Below are positions 1 through 7,550 of a stretch of DNA of 8,381 bases, piece after piece. The stretch is from positions 1 to 8,381 of the forward strand of contig JALXCS010000050.1 in the NCBI GenBank assembly GCA_026990815.1, read 5' to 3'. The notes beneath the pieces were generated by a model, which worked only from the letters and a program-made list of their open reading frames with translations, did not search any database and was not told where the DNA came from. Position numbers and translations under genes: made by a program. This stretch comes from Methylomonas sp. (GTDB lineage: Bacteria; Pseudomonadota; Gammaproteobacteria; Methylococcales; Methylomonadaceae). Each line of letters opens with the position of its first letter. Position 1 is the stretch's first letter.

Positions 1-1077
1 TTCTTCACCTTTCAGCAAATTGCCTATTTGGTCGATAGTTATCGCGGCGAAACGCGAGATTATAATCTTCTCCATTACGCAGTCTTTGTGACTTTTTTTC
101 CTCAGTTGATCGCCGGACCCATTGTGCATCATAAGGAAATGATGCCGCAATTTGATAATTTACGAAATAAGTTTATTAGGACCAAGAATGTCTCCCGTGG
201 CTTGTTTATTTTTACGGTTGGCTTATTTAAAAAAGTGGTTATTGCCGATACTTTTGCCATTTGGGCGACGAGTGGTTTTGATAATGCAGCTACGCTAAAT
301 TTTATTGATGCATGGGTAACCAGTTTGTCTTATACCCTACAACTTTATTATGATTTCAGTGGATATACGGAAATGGCTATTGGGGCAGCACTGCTATTCA
401 ACATAAAATTACCAATTAATTTTAATTCCCCTTACCGTGCATTAGATATTCAGGATTTTTGGCGGCGCTGGCATATTACGCTGTCACGTTTTTTAAAGGA
501 GTATGTTTACTTTCCATTAGGGGGGAATCGAAAAGGCAAGTTCAGAACGTATGCTAATTTAATGGCGACATTTATTCTGGGTGGGTTATGGCATGGAGCT
601 GGATGGACGTTTATTTTCTGGGGTTTTTTGCACGGAGCGGCAATTGTTTTTCATCGGGTTTGGCGAGTATTTGGGTTTCGATGCCCTCGTTTTTTTGCTT
701 GGTTGATAACCTTCAATTTTGTCAACATAGCATGGGTATTTTTCAGAGCGGAAACCTGGTCAGATGCAATTAAAGTATTACGTGGTATGTTTGGTTTTGA
801 GGGGGTTGTTTTACCGCCAATACTTGCTGAGCCATTTTCCTCGTTGTCCAAAATTGGCGTTAGCTTTAATCAGGGTTTTCTAACCATAAGCCCTGTACAG
901 GATAGATTTATATTGATCCTGAGCAGTGTGTTAGTTGTACTCCTGTTGATAAAATGGTGGCTAGGGCGGTTTTCATTTAAGCCAAATTTGGCTGTTTCAA
1001 TGGCGAATAGTTTTTTGTTTGTGGTGGCAATGATTTTTTTGGTTAGAGAATCCCCGTTTCTTTATTTTGGCTTCTAA
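1..1077 (+). CDS. MBOAT-family membrane O-acyltransferase, AlgI-like (5'-truncated by window)
   Basis: The reading frame is open from base 1, so the true start lies upstream. The TTG at 28 is an internal Leu codon: the residues before it (FFTFQQIAYLVD) already match the AlgI/MBOAT family. About 358 residues are present; AlgI proteins usually have about 470-520, so over 100 N-terminal residues are missing. Family hallmarks are the DFWRRWHITLS block (His at codon 158) and GGLWHGAGW (His at codon 198, the invariant MBOAT histidine), with several hydrophobic helices before and after. Known family members sit in the inner membrane and pass acetyl groups to extracytoplasmic polysaccharide. The next gene, 6 bp downstream, encodes an SGNH-fold protein, the usual partner in alginate-type O-acetylation. 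The exact polymer cannot be told from this window, so no alg symbol is given. Family assignment is firm; substrate is inference. Confidence 0.93.
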   Translation, partial: FFTFQQIAYLVDSYRGETRDYNLLHYAVFVTFFPQLIAGPIVHHKEMMPQFDNLRNKFIRTKNVSRGLFIFTVGLFKKVVIADTFAIWATSGFDNAATLNFIDAWVTSLSYTLQLYYDFSGYTEMAIGAALLFNIKLPINFNSPYRALDIQDFWRRWHITLSRFLKEYVYFPLGGNRKGKFRTYANLMATFILGGLWHGAGWTFIFWGFLHGAAIVFHRVWRVFGFRCPRFFAWLITFNFVNIAWVFFRAETWSDAIKVLRGMFGFEGVVLPPILAEPFSSLSKIGVSFNQGFLTISPVQDRFILILSSVLVVLLLIKWWLGRFSFKPNLAVSMANSFLFVVAMIFLVRESPFLYFGF

Positions 1078-1083
1078 CAAAGA

Positions 1084-2046
1084 ATGCATCATCATATTTA
1101 TATTAAAAGTACGATTCTTTTAGCCATATTTTTTTACGGGCTGATCATTCTGGTTCTGTATCAAGTAGAAGGCAGATTTCATTTGCCTGTTTATAATCAT
1201 GCTTCATTAGATAGTAAATTATTTTTTTTGAAACATCATGCCGAAATTGAATCTGCAGATACAATCATCATCGGATCTTCAATGGCATTAAATAATGTCA
1301 ATGGCGTGTTGCTGGAGGATTCTTCGCGAATTGTGGATAAAGTTGTTAATTTGTCAGCATGGAGCATGAAGTGCTCTTATTTTTTGCCAATGGTAAAAGG
1401 CATTGTCAATTATGGAAATGTTAAAAGAGTAATCTATCCGGCGCAATATTTTGACTTTACCCCGGGTGAGGAGGCTGAAGGCATTAATTCAGAAACAGCT
1501 TTTGGTTATCTTACCCGGAATCCGGTTGATACATTCCTTTATGTATTAAGGTCATCAAAAAATCTGATCAATTTAATTGATCAATTTCAAGACTGGCATT
1601 ATTTTACTAACCCTAAAACATATGCCTATCTGGTTTATGACAGAACCGGGGGCAATCAGCTGGATATAAATAAGGAAAATGCTAACCCACATCGATGGGG
1701 AGAAGTTGATGGTTATACCTTGGCGCCTTTTAAGAAAGAATCTTTAAATTGTCTGCATGAGCTGGCAGATATGTCACAAACTTATCAATTTGACTTGATT
1801 TTTATCGTGCAACCATTTAGAAAATCATTGGTGGAAGCCAATCCTGATCTTAAAAAAATTATGGCTGAGTTTGATGAGCAAACAAAAAAAATACTCAAAT
1901 TTGATAATACCTATCATATAAATGCACATCAATTACTGGATTTGGATGATTCACACTTTGCTGACAAGTCACATTTGAATATCAAGGGGGCGAATGTCAA
2001 GACCAGGAAGTTGACCGAAATAATTCGTAAAATTGATTTGCCTTAG
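1084..2046 (+). CDS. Membrane-anchored SGNH/GDSL-fold protein, likely O-acetylation partner of the MBOAT
   Basis: The protein has 320 residues. The N-terminus (MHHHIYIKST) is followed by one hydrophobic segment at about residues 10-27, with no clear cleavage site, so it is probably anchored with the rest in the periplasm. The sequence IIIGSSMALNN (61-71) resembles the nucleophile block I of SGNH hydrolases, with Ser65 or Ser66 as nucleophile. Near the C-terminus, DKSHLNIKGA supplies the D-x-x-H pair (Asp294, His297) typical of block V. No other domain is recognised. The ATG lies 6 bp after the MBOAT stop codon, with only a weak purine-rich stretch (caaaga) before it, so translational coupling is likely. 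Such SGNH proteins (AlgJ/AlgX/DltD-like in logic) transfer or remove acetyl groups on exported polymers. It could instead be an esterase. Function is inferred from motifs and neighbour, not from close similarity. Confidence 0.8.
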   Translation: MHHHIYIKSTILLAIFFYGLIILVLYQVEGRFHLPVYNHASLDSKLFFLKHHAEIESADTIIIGSSMALNNVNGVLLEDSSRIVDKVVNLSAWSMKCSYFLPMVKGIVNYGNVKRVIYPAQYFDFTPGEEAEGINSETAFGYLTRNPVDTFLYVLRSSKNLINLIDQFQDWHYFTNPKTYAYLVYDRTGGNQLDINKENANPHRWGEVDGYTLAPFKKESLNCLHELADMSQTYQFDLIFIVQPFRKSLVEANPDLKKIMAEFDEQTKKILKFDNTYHINAHQLLDLDDSHFADKSHLNIKGANVKTRKLTEIIRKIDLP

Positions 2047-2085
2047 TTTGCCATAAGCAAGCACCCAAAAAAATAATAGCGACAA

Positions 2086-2109
2086 CTGATTGGAATTACT
2101 CCCAATCAG
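2086..2109. terminator. Hairpin between convergent genes, weak terminator candidate
   Basis: A perfect 8-bp inverted repeat, CTGATTGG (2086-2093) and CCAATCAG (2102-2109), has an 8-nt loop. It lies where the + strand SGNH gene and the - strand dehydrogenase converge, and the dehydrogenase stop codon falls in the loop. On the - strand a T-rich tract (opposite the A7 around 2068-2074) follows only after about 12 nt. On the + strand only a short T4 follows. It is therefore not a classical intrinsic terminator for either gene, though it could help termination or 3'-end stability of both. Confidence 0.35.
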
Positions 2110-3103
2110 CCAAAACTACTTTTCCTGTTGTGTGTCCCTGTTCAATTTGAGCGTGTGCTTTTCGCAGATTTTCTGCATTGATTGGCCGAATAAGCTGACC
2201 AATCGTAGTGACAAGCTCGCTTTTATCCACAAGATCTGCGATTCTATTCAACAGCCTTTGTTGCTCAATCATATCAGGAGTTTTGTACATCGCGCGGGTA
2301 AACATAAATTCCCAGATAAAAGCAACACTTTTACTTTTCAATAAGCCTAAATTCACATTTGAAGTTTCAACAATGGAGCAAATGCGGCCTTGAGGCTTAA
2401 TCGTATCGGCCATTGCCGGCCAGTGTTGATCGGTATTATTCAGGCAAAAAATAAAGTCAACAGGTGGTTGAGTCAATGCTGCCAGCTCTTTGCTTAGGTT
2501 ATGCTGATGGTTGACAACCAAATCAGCACCGAGCTTCAAACACCATTTGCGAGATTGTTCGCGAGAAGCAGTAGCAATTACATTTAATTTCGCAATTTTT
2601 TTAGCCAGTTGGATAGCAATTGAGCCAACGCCGCCCGCAGCTCCGATGATCAGAATAGTTTTATTCCTATCGGCACCCTGGATTGAAATATTTAGCCGGT
2701 CAAATAAACCTTCCCAGGCAGTAATGCCGGTTAGGGGCAAAGCTGCTGCCTCAGAAAAAGAGAGGGTAGTTGGTTTTTTACCTACAATACGCTCATCAAC
2801 TAGTTGATATTCGCAATTTGATCCCGGCCGGGTAATATCTCCTGCATAATAAACTAGGTCACCAACTTGGAAATGCTCAGCTTCAGCGCCAAGAGCAATA
2901 ACTTCTCCAGCAGCATCCCAACCTAATATTTTCGGAGTGGGATCCTTTGGTGCGCATATTTTTGTATCCACAGGATTGACAGAGATCGCTTTCACAGCAA
3001 CAAGTAGATCCCTGCCGTTAACTTCAGGTTGAGTTATTTCCAAATCTTGAAGACTGGTTTTTTCATCTATTGATAAGTATTCGAATAATCCAACGGCTTT
3101 CAT
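2096..3103 (-). CDS. Zinc-independent MDR-family alcohol dehydrogenase / quinone oxidoreductase-like protein
   Basis: The 335-residue protein belongs to the medium-chain dehydrogenase/reductase superfamily, in the group often named 'zinc-binding alcohol dehydrogenase family protein'. The N-terminal catalytic domain carries VKAISVNPVDTK (37-48). The Rossmann domain has the nucleotide-binding motif IIGAAGGVGSIAIQLAK (152-168), of the NADPH-preferring quinone-reductase style. The C-terminus has the usual GHTTGKVVL (323-331). The catalytic-zinc GHE motif and the structural-zinc cysteine cluster are absent, so the 'zinc' in the family name does not fit the sequence. The expected activity is NAD(P)H-dependent reduction of quinones, enals or related carbonyls in the cytoplasm; the real substrate is unknown. 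The ATG at 3103 is preceded on the - strand by AGGAACTCAG, a good ribosome site. It follows the small membrane-protein gene by 57 bp in the same direction, possibly co-transcribed. Length is normal. Confidence 0.9.
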   Translation of the reverse strand: MKAVGLFEYLSIDEKTSLQDLEITQPEVNGRDLLVAVKAISVNPVDTKICAPKDPTPKILGWDAAGEVIALGAEAEHFQVGDLVYYAGDITRPGSNCEYQLVDERIVGKKPTTLSFSEAAALPLTGITAWEGLFDRLNISIQGADRNKTILIIGAAGGVGSIAIQLAKKIAKLNVIATASREQSRKWCLKLGADLVVNHQHNLSKELAALTQPPVDFIFCLNNTDQHWPAMADTIKPQGRICSIVETSNVNLGLLKSKSVAFIWEFMFTRAMYKTPDMIEQQRLLNRIADLVDKSELVTTIGQLIRPINAENLRKAHAQIEQGHTTGKVVLADWE

Positions 3104-3128
3104 CTGAGTTCCTACATTGAGCGAAATT

Positions 3129-3157
3129 ATTATCGATCCATATTTAAACTGTGTTTC
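3129..3157 (-). promoter_or_regulatory. Possible promoter of the MDR dehydrogenase gene
   Basis: On the - strand a GATAAT box (3129-3134, 5/6 to the -10 consensus) lies 17 bp downstream of GAAACA (3152-3157, 3/6 to the -35 consensus). Transcription would start near 3122, giving a leader of about 19 nt that contains the AGGA ribosome site. The -35 is poor, so the gene may depend partly on read-through from the upstream membrane-protein gene. Confidence 0.3.
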
Positions 3158-3160
3158 TTA

Positions 3161-3523
3161 TTAGGACTGATTTTCAAGCTTTTCCCTGCGTTTAGGGCTG
3201 ATCAAATAGACATAACCACATAATGCTCCCCAAAGAAGTAAATATGTATTGTAAAATAATTCTACAAAGGTAAAGGTTTGATAATGGCGCAAATAATCAT
3301 TCATTTCATCAATGAACAAAATAACAGCCGCTAGAAGAATGAAATATTTGAGCTTGTTTTTTAAATTTAGCCTTAATGACCATGCTAAATAGATAAATCC
3401 GGCAAAAAAATGATACATATTGTTTAGTATTATTTCCGCACTAAACAGATCAACTTTAAATGCCTGGTCTAAAAAATAAAAAAAGATTCCGCCAGAGAAA
3501 AAAGCAAACCAAAATAAGCGCAT
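3161..3523 (-). CDS. Small polytopic membrane protein of unknown function (120 aa)
   Basis: I do not recognise this gene. It encodes 120 residues with about four hydrophobic helices (roughly 3-20, 33-51, 58-72 and 88-109). The basic loop RLNLKNKLK (51-59) and basic tail KRREK (111-115) suggest that both termini face the cytoplasm. The acidic-polar stretch DEMNDYLRHY (72-81) between helices 3 and 4, followed by ELFYNTYLLLWGALCG (88-103), faintly recalls the D-E...N...G pattern of VanZ-like proteins; this is only an impression. The ATG at 3523 is the only usable start, since an in-frame stop lies 24 bp upstream; no clear Shine-Dalgarno is seen. A good promoter stands about 40 bp upstream. The helical pattern, the promoter and the like-oriented neighbour argue that it is a real gene. 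Confidence 0.72.
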   Translation of the reverse strand: MRLFWFAFFSGGIFFYFLDQAFKVDLFSAEIILNNMYHFFAGFIYLAWSLRLNLKNKLKYFILLAAVILFIDEMNDYLRHYQTFTFVELFYNTYLLLWGALCGYVYLISPKRREKLENQS

Positions 3524-3564
3524 ATTTTTGGATGAATCATTAAATCAAAATGAAACTTAAAAGC

Positions 3565-3593
3565 AGAATAAAAAACATCAAGCCAGAAGTCAA
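3565..3593 (-). promoter_or_regulatory. Sigma-70-like promoter of the 120-aa membrane-protein gene
   Basis: On the - strand TTGACT (3588-3593, 5/6 to consensus) and TATTCT (3565-3570, 4/6) are separated by exactly 17 bp. The predicted start is near 3558, giving a leader of about 35 nt before the ATG at 3523. The surrounding DNA is AT-rich, so chance matches are possible, but spacing and position are ideal. Confidence 0.5.
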
Positions 3594-3601
3594 AAAGCAA
3601 T

Positions 3602-3800
3602 TTGGAAAATTTTTATTTATTATTGATTATGAACGGCCGCATGATTAAGTATACCTTAGATCAGTTGCCAAAACAGCTACAGGAGTGCGAAAAAAATGAG
3701 CTTGGGGGTATTTTGTCGAGTCAATCGTAAGATAAGCTTTTTTTCGATTCTTTTGAATTTGATTTTTGAACGGACAACAAGTTTTCCTGTTGCCGGTTTT
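3602..3800 (+). other. Candidate small transcription unit (sRNA or micro-ORF) in the 345-bp intergenic region
   Basis: The stretch 3524-3868 has no large gene. On the + strand, TTGGAA (3602-3607) and GATTAT (3625-3630) with a 17-bp spacer form a 4/6 + 4/6 promoter, with a predicted start near 3637. A small ORF reads MNGRMIKYTLDQLPKQL... and ends at the TAA at 3728-3730. It has 33 codons from the ATG at 3629, or 29 from the ATG at 3641, and neither has a ribosome site. The frame is open back to 3572. A T7 tract at 3738-3744 and a hairpin at 3771-3795 could end the transcript. It may be an sRNA, a leaderless micro-gene, a remnant of a decayed gene, or nothing; I recognise no family. Confidence 0.22.
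3771..3800 (+). terminator. Possible + strand intrinsic terminator
   Basis: CGG-(A)-CAACA at 3771-3779 pairs with TGTTGCCG at 3788-3795: 8 bp, with one bulged A and an 8-nt loop. A G and then TTTTATTT follow. The U tract is only on the + strand side, so it would stop + strand transcripts from the small unit at about 3637, or shield htpG from the left. Stability is moderate. Confidence 0.4.
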
Positions 3801-3824
3801 ATTTGAAAAGGGAGTTTGAACAAG

Positions 3825-3851
3825 AAAAAAGGCCGGAAAGCCGGCCTTTTT
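3825..3851 (-). terminator. Strong rho-independent terminator of htpG (bidirectional in form)
   Basis: GGCCGG (3831-3836) and CCGGCC (3841-3846) form a perfect GC stem around an AAAG tetraloop, extended by A/T pairs to at least 11 bp. Reading the - strand, the hairpin lies 18 bp after the htpG stop codon and ends in T6. The + strand side has T5, so it can work in both directions. It is the strongest terminator in the window. Confidence 0.92.
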
Positions 3852-3868
3852 GTTGGCTGGAGGCCAGG

Positions 3869-5806
3869 TTACTTGGTTAACAACCCTTGTAACAACCCGT
3901 TCAGTTTGCGTACAAAGCTGGCCGGATCCTCCAGCTGCGCGCCTTCACTAAGAATCGCTTGATCAAACATGATTTGGGTCAAGTCAGCGAAACGCTCATC
4001 ATCCTGTTCGTCTTTTAAACGCGCAACTAACGGATGATCTGCATTGATTTCAAAAACAGGTTTGGTTGCGCCTGCGCCCATCATACTCAAATCCTGTCCG
4101 GATTCTTTCAAAATTCTTTCCATGTTAAGGCTCATGGCATTATCCTCGGAAACCAGGCAGGCAGGGGAGTCGGTTAAACGATGACTCAAACGGACATCGC
4201 TAACTTTATCCTTTAATACTTCCTTGATTTGCTTGAGAACTGATTCATAAGTCTTGTCAGCTTCTTCTTTTTCCTTGTTGTTCTCTTCAGAATCCTTCTT
4301 GTCCAGATCAAGTTCACCTTTAGCGACCGATTGCAGTTGTTTGTCATCAAACTCGGTCAAATGAGAAACCAGCCATTCATCAATGCGGTCTGAGAGCAGA
4401 AGTACTTCAATACCTTTTTTTCGAAAAATTTCTAGATGAGGACTGTTCTTTGCGGCAGTAAAGCTGTCAGCGGTGACATAATAGATTTTGTCCTGACCCT
4501 CTTTCATCCGGCTGGCATAATCTTCCAATGAAACATCTTGATCTTCTTTGTCCGTATGGGTTGATGAAAAACGTAATAACTTAGCGATTTTTTCCTTGTT
4601 TTTGAAATCCTCTATGACCCCTTCTTTCATTACTGCACCAAATTCTTTCCAGAATGTCGCGTATTTTTCCGGTTCATTTTTGGTCAGATTTTCCAGTAAG
4701 CCTAACACCTTTTTCACCGCGCCGGCTTTAATGGTATTGATTTGCTTGCTTTGTTGTAAAATTTCGCGGGAAACATTTAATGGTAATGAGTCCGTGTCAA
4801 TGACTCCGCGAATAAAACGCAGGTAACGGGGCATTAACTGTTCGGCATCATCGGTAATGAAAACTTTACGTACATAAAGTTTCACCCCATGTTTGGCATC
4901 TCGGTCCCAGAGGTCAAAAGGTGCACGAGCCGGTACATAAAGCAACATGGTATATTCATTTGTTCCTTCAACTTTACTGTGAATCCAGGCCAACGGATCC
5001 TGAAAGTCATGCGCAACATGTTTATAAAACTCGTTGTAATCCTGTTCGTCTATTTCATCTTTGGATTTGGTCCACAGGGCTGATGCACTGTTTACGGTTT
5101 CTTCTTCAATTTTGGCTGGCGAGATTTCCTTGCCGTCTTCATCCTTTTCAGCCGGAATTTCCTTGTCCATAACAATTGGAATGGAAATATGATCGGAGAA
5201 TTTTTTAATGATCGATCGTAAACGATAGCCGTCAAGAAATTCATCTTCACCTTCTTTCAGGTGCAAAACGACTTCTGTTCCTCGATCTGGGTTTTGAACT
5301 GATTCAATGGTGTACTCACCTTGTCCTGTTGATTCCCAGCGAACCCCTTCGCTTGGGTCTGCACCAGCTTTTCGGGTAGTTAATGCCACTTTGTCGGCAA
5401 CAATAAAGCTGGAATAAAAGCCTACGCCAAATTGACCGATCAGCTCGCTATCTTTAGCCTGATCGCCAGTTAATGATTCAAAAAACTGTTTGGTGCCTGA
5501 TTTGGCAATAGTCCCGATATGCTCCTGAACTTCTTCACGAGTCATACCAATACCGTTGTCTTTTACAGTTATGGTGCGTTTATCTTTATCAAATTCAACA
5601 CGGATTTTTAAATCACTGTCATTTTCATAAAGACTGTCGTCCGACAAAGCTGCGAACCGTAATTTGTCGGCAGCATCAGAAGCATTCGAAATAAGTTCCC
5701 GCAAGAAGATTTCCTTGTTGCTGTACAAGGAATGGATCATTAAATGTAAAAGATGTTTGACTTCGGTTTCAAAGCCTAAAGTTTCTTTTTTGGTTTCAAC
5801 AGCCAT
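3869..5806 (-). CDS. htpG: Molecular chaperone HtpG (bacterial Hsp90)
   Basis: The 645-residue, full-length protein is a cytoplasmic ATP-dependent homodimeric chaperone that helps remodel client proteins with the DnaK system. The N-terminal GHKL ATPase domain (about 1-230) shows [16 protein letters not shown] with the catalytic Glu37 and Asn41, KDNGIGM (82-88), [11 protein letters not shown] (98-108) and the lid/glycine motif [11 protein letters not shown] (124-134). The middle domain contains the conserved [20 protein letters not shown] segment, which carries the ATP-sensing arginine region. The C-terminal dimerisation domain ends in [17 protein letters not shown]. It is slightly longer than the E. 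coli protein (624 aa); part of the extra length is probably the charged linker [19 protein letters not shown] before the C-terminal domain. The ATG at 5806 has AGGA 9 bp upstream. A sigma-32 type promoter precedes it and a strong hairpin terminator follows, so it is a single-gene heat-shock transcription unit. Confidence 0.98.
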   Translation of the reverse strand: MAVETKKETLGFETEVKHLLHLMIHSLYSNKEIFLRELISNASDAADKLRFAALSDDSLYENDSDLKIRVEFDKDKRTITVKDNGIGMTREEVQEHIGTIAKSGTKQFFESLTGDQAKDSELIGQFGVGFYSSFIVADKVALTTRKAGADPSEGVRWESTGQGEYTIESVQNPDRGTEVVLHLKEGEDEFLDGYRLRSIIKKFSDHISIPIVMDKEIPAEKDEDGKEISPAKIEEETVNSASALWTKSKDEIDEQDYNEFYKHVAHDFQDPLAWIHSKVEGTNEYTMLLYVPARAPFDLWDRDAKHGVKLYVRKVFITDDAEQLMPRYLRFIRGVIDTDSLPLNVSREILQQSKQINTIKAGAVKKVLGLLENLTKNEPEKYATFWKEFGAVMKEGVIEDFKNKEKIAKLLRFSSTHTDKEDQDVSLEDYASRMKEGQDKIYYVTADSFTAAKNSPHLEIFRKKGIEVLLLSDRIDEWLVSHLTEFDDKQLQSVAKGELDLDKKDSEENNKEKEEADKTYESVLKQIKEVLKDKVSDVRLSHRLTDSPACLVSEDNAMSLNMERILKESGQDLSMMGAGATKPVFEINADHPLVARLKDEQDDERFADLTQIMFDQAILSEGAQLEDPASFVRKLNGLLQGLLTK

Positions 5807-5841
5807 ATTTTAGTTTCCTGAAGTTATAAAAATACGAAAAG

Positions 5842-5870
5842 TATATGGGGACATTTGTTTTTTTTTCAAG
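5842..5870 (-). promoter_or_regulatory. Sigma-32 (RpoH) heat-shock promoter of htpG
   Basis: On the - strand CTTGAA (5865-5870) is followed, after 14 bp, by CCCCATATA (5842-5850). Both boxes match the RpoH consensus (CTTGAA and CCCCATnTA) exactly, and the spacing is within the normal range. Transcription would start near 5835, leaving a leader of about 29 nt that contains the AGGA ribosome site at 5816-5819. Heat-shock control of htpG is well established in gammaproteobacteria. I see no good overlapping sigma-70 -10 box. Confidence 0.9.
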
Positions 5871-5912
5871 TCAAAACTGGACACTTTTTAAAGCATGGAC
5901 AAAACTTAGAGG

Positions 5913-7550
5913 ATGACTTTTTCATTAAAAGCAAAAAAAATATTGGTAATCGATGATTTTCCCGGCATGAGGAAGTCGGTCAGGGAAATGTTATATACCC
6001 AGGATGCCTTTGATATTAAGGAAGTCGGGAATGGTGTTAAGGCAATTGAGGCAATGGTAAAGGATCGCTACGATATTGTTTTATGTGATTATAATCTTGG
6101 AACAGGTAAAACTGGCTTGCAAGTTCTGGAAGAAGCGAGGGTTCGTCAATTATTACCATTTTCGACTGTGTTTATCATGATTACAGCAGAGCAAGCGCCG
6201 GGTATGGTGCTGGGCGCGATGGAAAACAAGCCTGACGAATATTTAACCAAACCGTTTACTACACGGCAGTTATTAAGCCGTATCGAGCGCAATATCCAGC
6301 GGAAAATCTATCTGGCAGATATTGAAAAAGAGAAACAGAAGCAAGACTGGCCTGCTGCAATTAGCCTGTGTGAGAGTAAATTACACTCCTCGCATCGAAA
6401 ATATCATTCTCATTTGCAAAAATTAAGAGCGGAACTGGCTATTGCGACAGGAGATTTTAAGTTTGCCAAATCCATTTATGAGGATGTGTTGAAGCATCGT
6501 CATCTAAATTGGGCACACTATGGGTTAGGGGAAATTTGTTTTTTGCTGGGTAATTATGAAGAGGCTGCTGCGATTTTAGAGCAGGTTATTGCTCAAAGCC
6601 CAATGATGTTGGAAGCCTATGATTGTTTGGCGAGGGTCTATTTGTCCATTGAAAAAAAAACCGAGGCTGAGGAAATTCTTAAGACTGCTGTCAATTTGTC
6701 ACCACAGGCTATTCTACGACAACAAAAGCTGGCTGGTGTAGCAGAACAAAATGGAAACACTGAAGTGGCGAGAGCAGCATATCAAGCGGCAGTTGAATTA
6801 GGTAAAAATTCTATTCATAAATCATCTGCTGATTATTCAGGCCTGGCAAAACTTTTTCTCAAGAATAATGAAAGTGAACAAGCATTATCTGCCATTAGTG
6901 CGATGTGCAAAGAATTTAATAATGATACCGAATCAGAGTTCAGGGCGGCGCTGATCCAAAATAGTGCATATCAAAAAACACAAAATGCGGAACTAGTCGA
7001 GCAAAGTTTTCAACGGGCCAAAATATTGTTTAAAAATATGCAAAATACACCGAAGGAATTGCAATTGGAAATGGCACTGACGTGCCACAAGAATAATGAG
7101 TCAGAATTGGCAGGCCGGATTATTGCTAATTTGATTAAAAATCATATAGATGATGATGCTTTTATTAATGAGATAAAAGCCATGCAAGAGCAATATGACA
7201 AAGGAGCTGAGTCGGACCGGCTAATCAAGGAAATGCGTAAGGAATTAGTCGAAATCAATAATAAAGGGGTCAGGCTTTTTAAACAAGGGCGGTTTTCTGA
7301 ATCGGTACGGCTTATGGGGCAGGCCAGAGAGAAAATGCCTGTTAATAAGACGATTATTCTGAATTTCATTAAAATTTTACTGCAGGATGCTAAGGTTTCA
7401 GGTGTTGACAAGAACAAATTATTCCAGATTCAACAGTTAATGAATCAAGCTATGAAGCTGGGTATTGAGCCGCACAATATTGGTAGTATCAAGATGGAAT
7501 ACAGCCGGATCATTCATGCGCAAAAAAAGGCCAAAAAAAATGCCAGTTAA
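5913..7550 (+). CDS. Response regulator with receiver domain and TPR region (REC-TPR), no DNA-binding domain
   Basis: The protein has 545 residues. The receiver domain (about 8-125) has the acidic pair Asp14-Asp15, phospho-acceptor Asp59 in LCDYNLGTGKTG, Thr91 and Lys113 in YLTKPF, so it should be phosphorylatable. After a basic helical linker (126-150), a long alpha-helical region to about residue 480 shows TPR-like repeats, clearest at 184-265 (for example WAHYGLGEICFLLGNYEEAA and AYDCLARVYLSIEKKTEAEE), with another at about 450-480. The C-terminus is Lys-rich (AQKKAKKNAS). No HTH, GGDEF or other output domain is seen, so output is probably by protein-protein contact through the TPRs. The ATG at 5913 gives the normal distance to the first beta-strand, but its upstream GG (agagg) touches the start codon, so initiation may be weak. 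The kinase gene overlaps its end by 11 bp. The target is unknown. Confidence 0.92.
   Translation: MTFSLKAKKILVIDDFPGMRKSVREMLYTQDAFDIKEVGNGVKAIEAMVKDRYDIVLCDYNLGTGKTGLQVLEEARVRQLLPFSTVFIMITAEQAPGMVLGAMENKPDEYLTKPFTTRQLLSRIERNIQRKIYLADIEKEKQKQDWPAAISLCESKLHSSHRKYHSHLQKLRAELAIATGDFKFAKSIYEDVLKHRHLNWAHYGLGEICFLLGNYEEAAAILEQVIAQSPMMLEAYDCLARVYLSIEKKTEAEEILKTAVNLSPQAILRQQKLAGVAEQNGNTEVARAAYQAAVELGKNSIHKSSADYSGLAKLFLKNNESEQALSAISAMCKEFNNDTESEFRAALIQNSAYQKTQNAELVEQSFQRAKILFKNMQNTPKELQLEMALTCHKNNESELAGRIIANLIKNHIDDDAFINEIKAMQEQYDKGAESDRLIKEMRKELVEINNKGVRLFKQGRFSESVRLMGQAREKMPVNKTIILNFIKILLQDAKVSGVDKNKLFQIQQLMNQAMKLGIEPHNIGSIKMEYSRIIHAQKKAKKNAS

Noticed and set aside
28..30. TTG as start of the MBOAT gene
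   Set aside because: The frame continues to base 1 with conserved family residues upstream, so the gene is cut by the window edge.
588..851. Two open frames inside the MBOAT gene, one on each strand
   Set aside because: Both lie wholly within the firmly identified acyltransferase frame and have no domain or ribosome site of their own.
2090..2807. Three + strand open frames opposite the dehydrogenase gene
   Set aside because: They are antisense to a full-length MDR protein with clear motifs and have compositions that are by-products of its codons.
4548..5172. Open frames of 64-92 codons opposite htpG
   Set aside because: Antisense to a highly conserved gene; no independent start signals or recognisable protein.
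7142..7417. 91-codon - strand frame inside the regulator gene
   Set aside because: Antisense shadow of the TPR region; no ribosome site or family resemblance.
7465..7539. Longer kinase start inside the regulator gene (254 aa)
   Set aside because: It begins with a non-ATG codon and adds residues with no family match; the ATG at 7540 has a well-spaced AAAGG.
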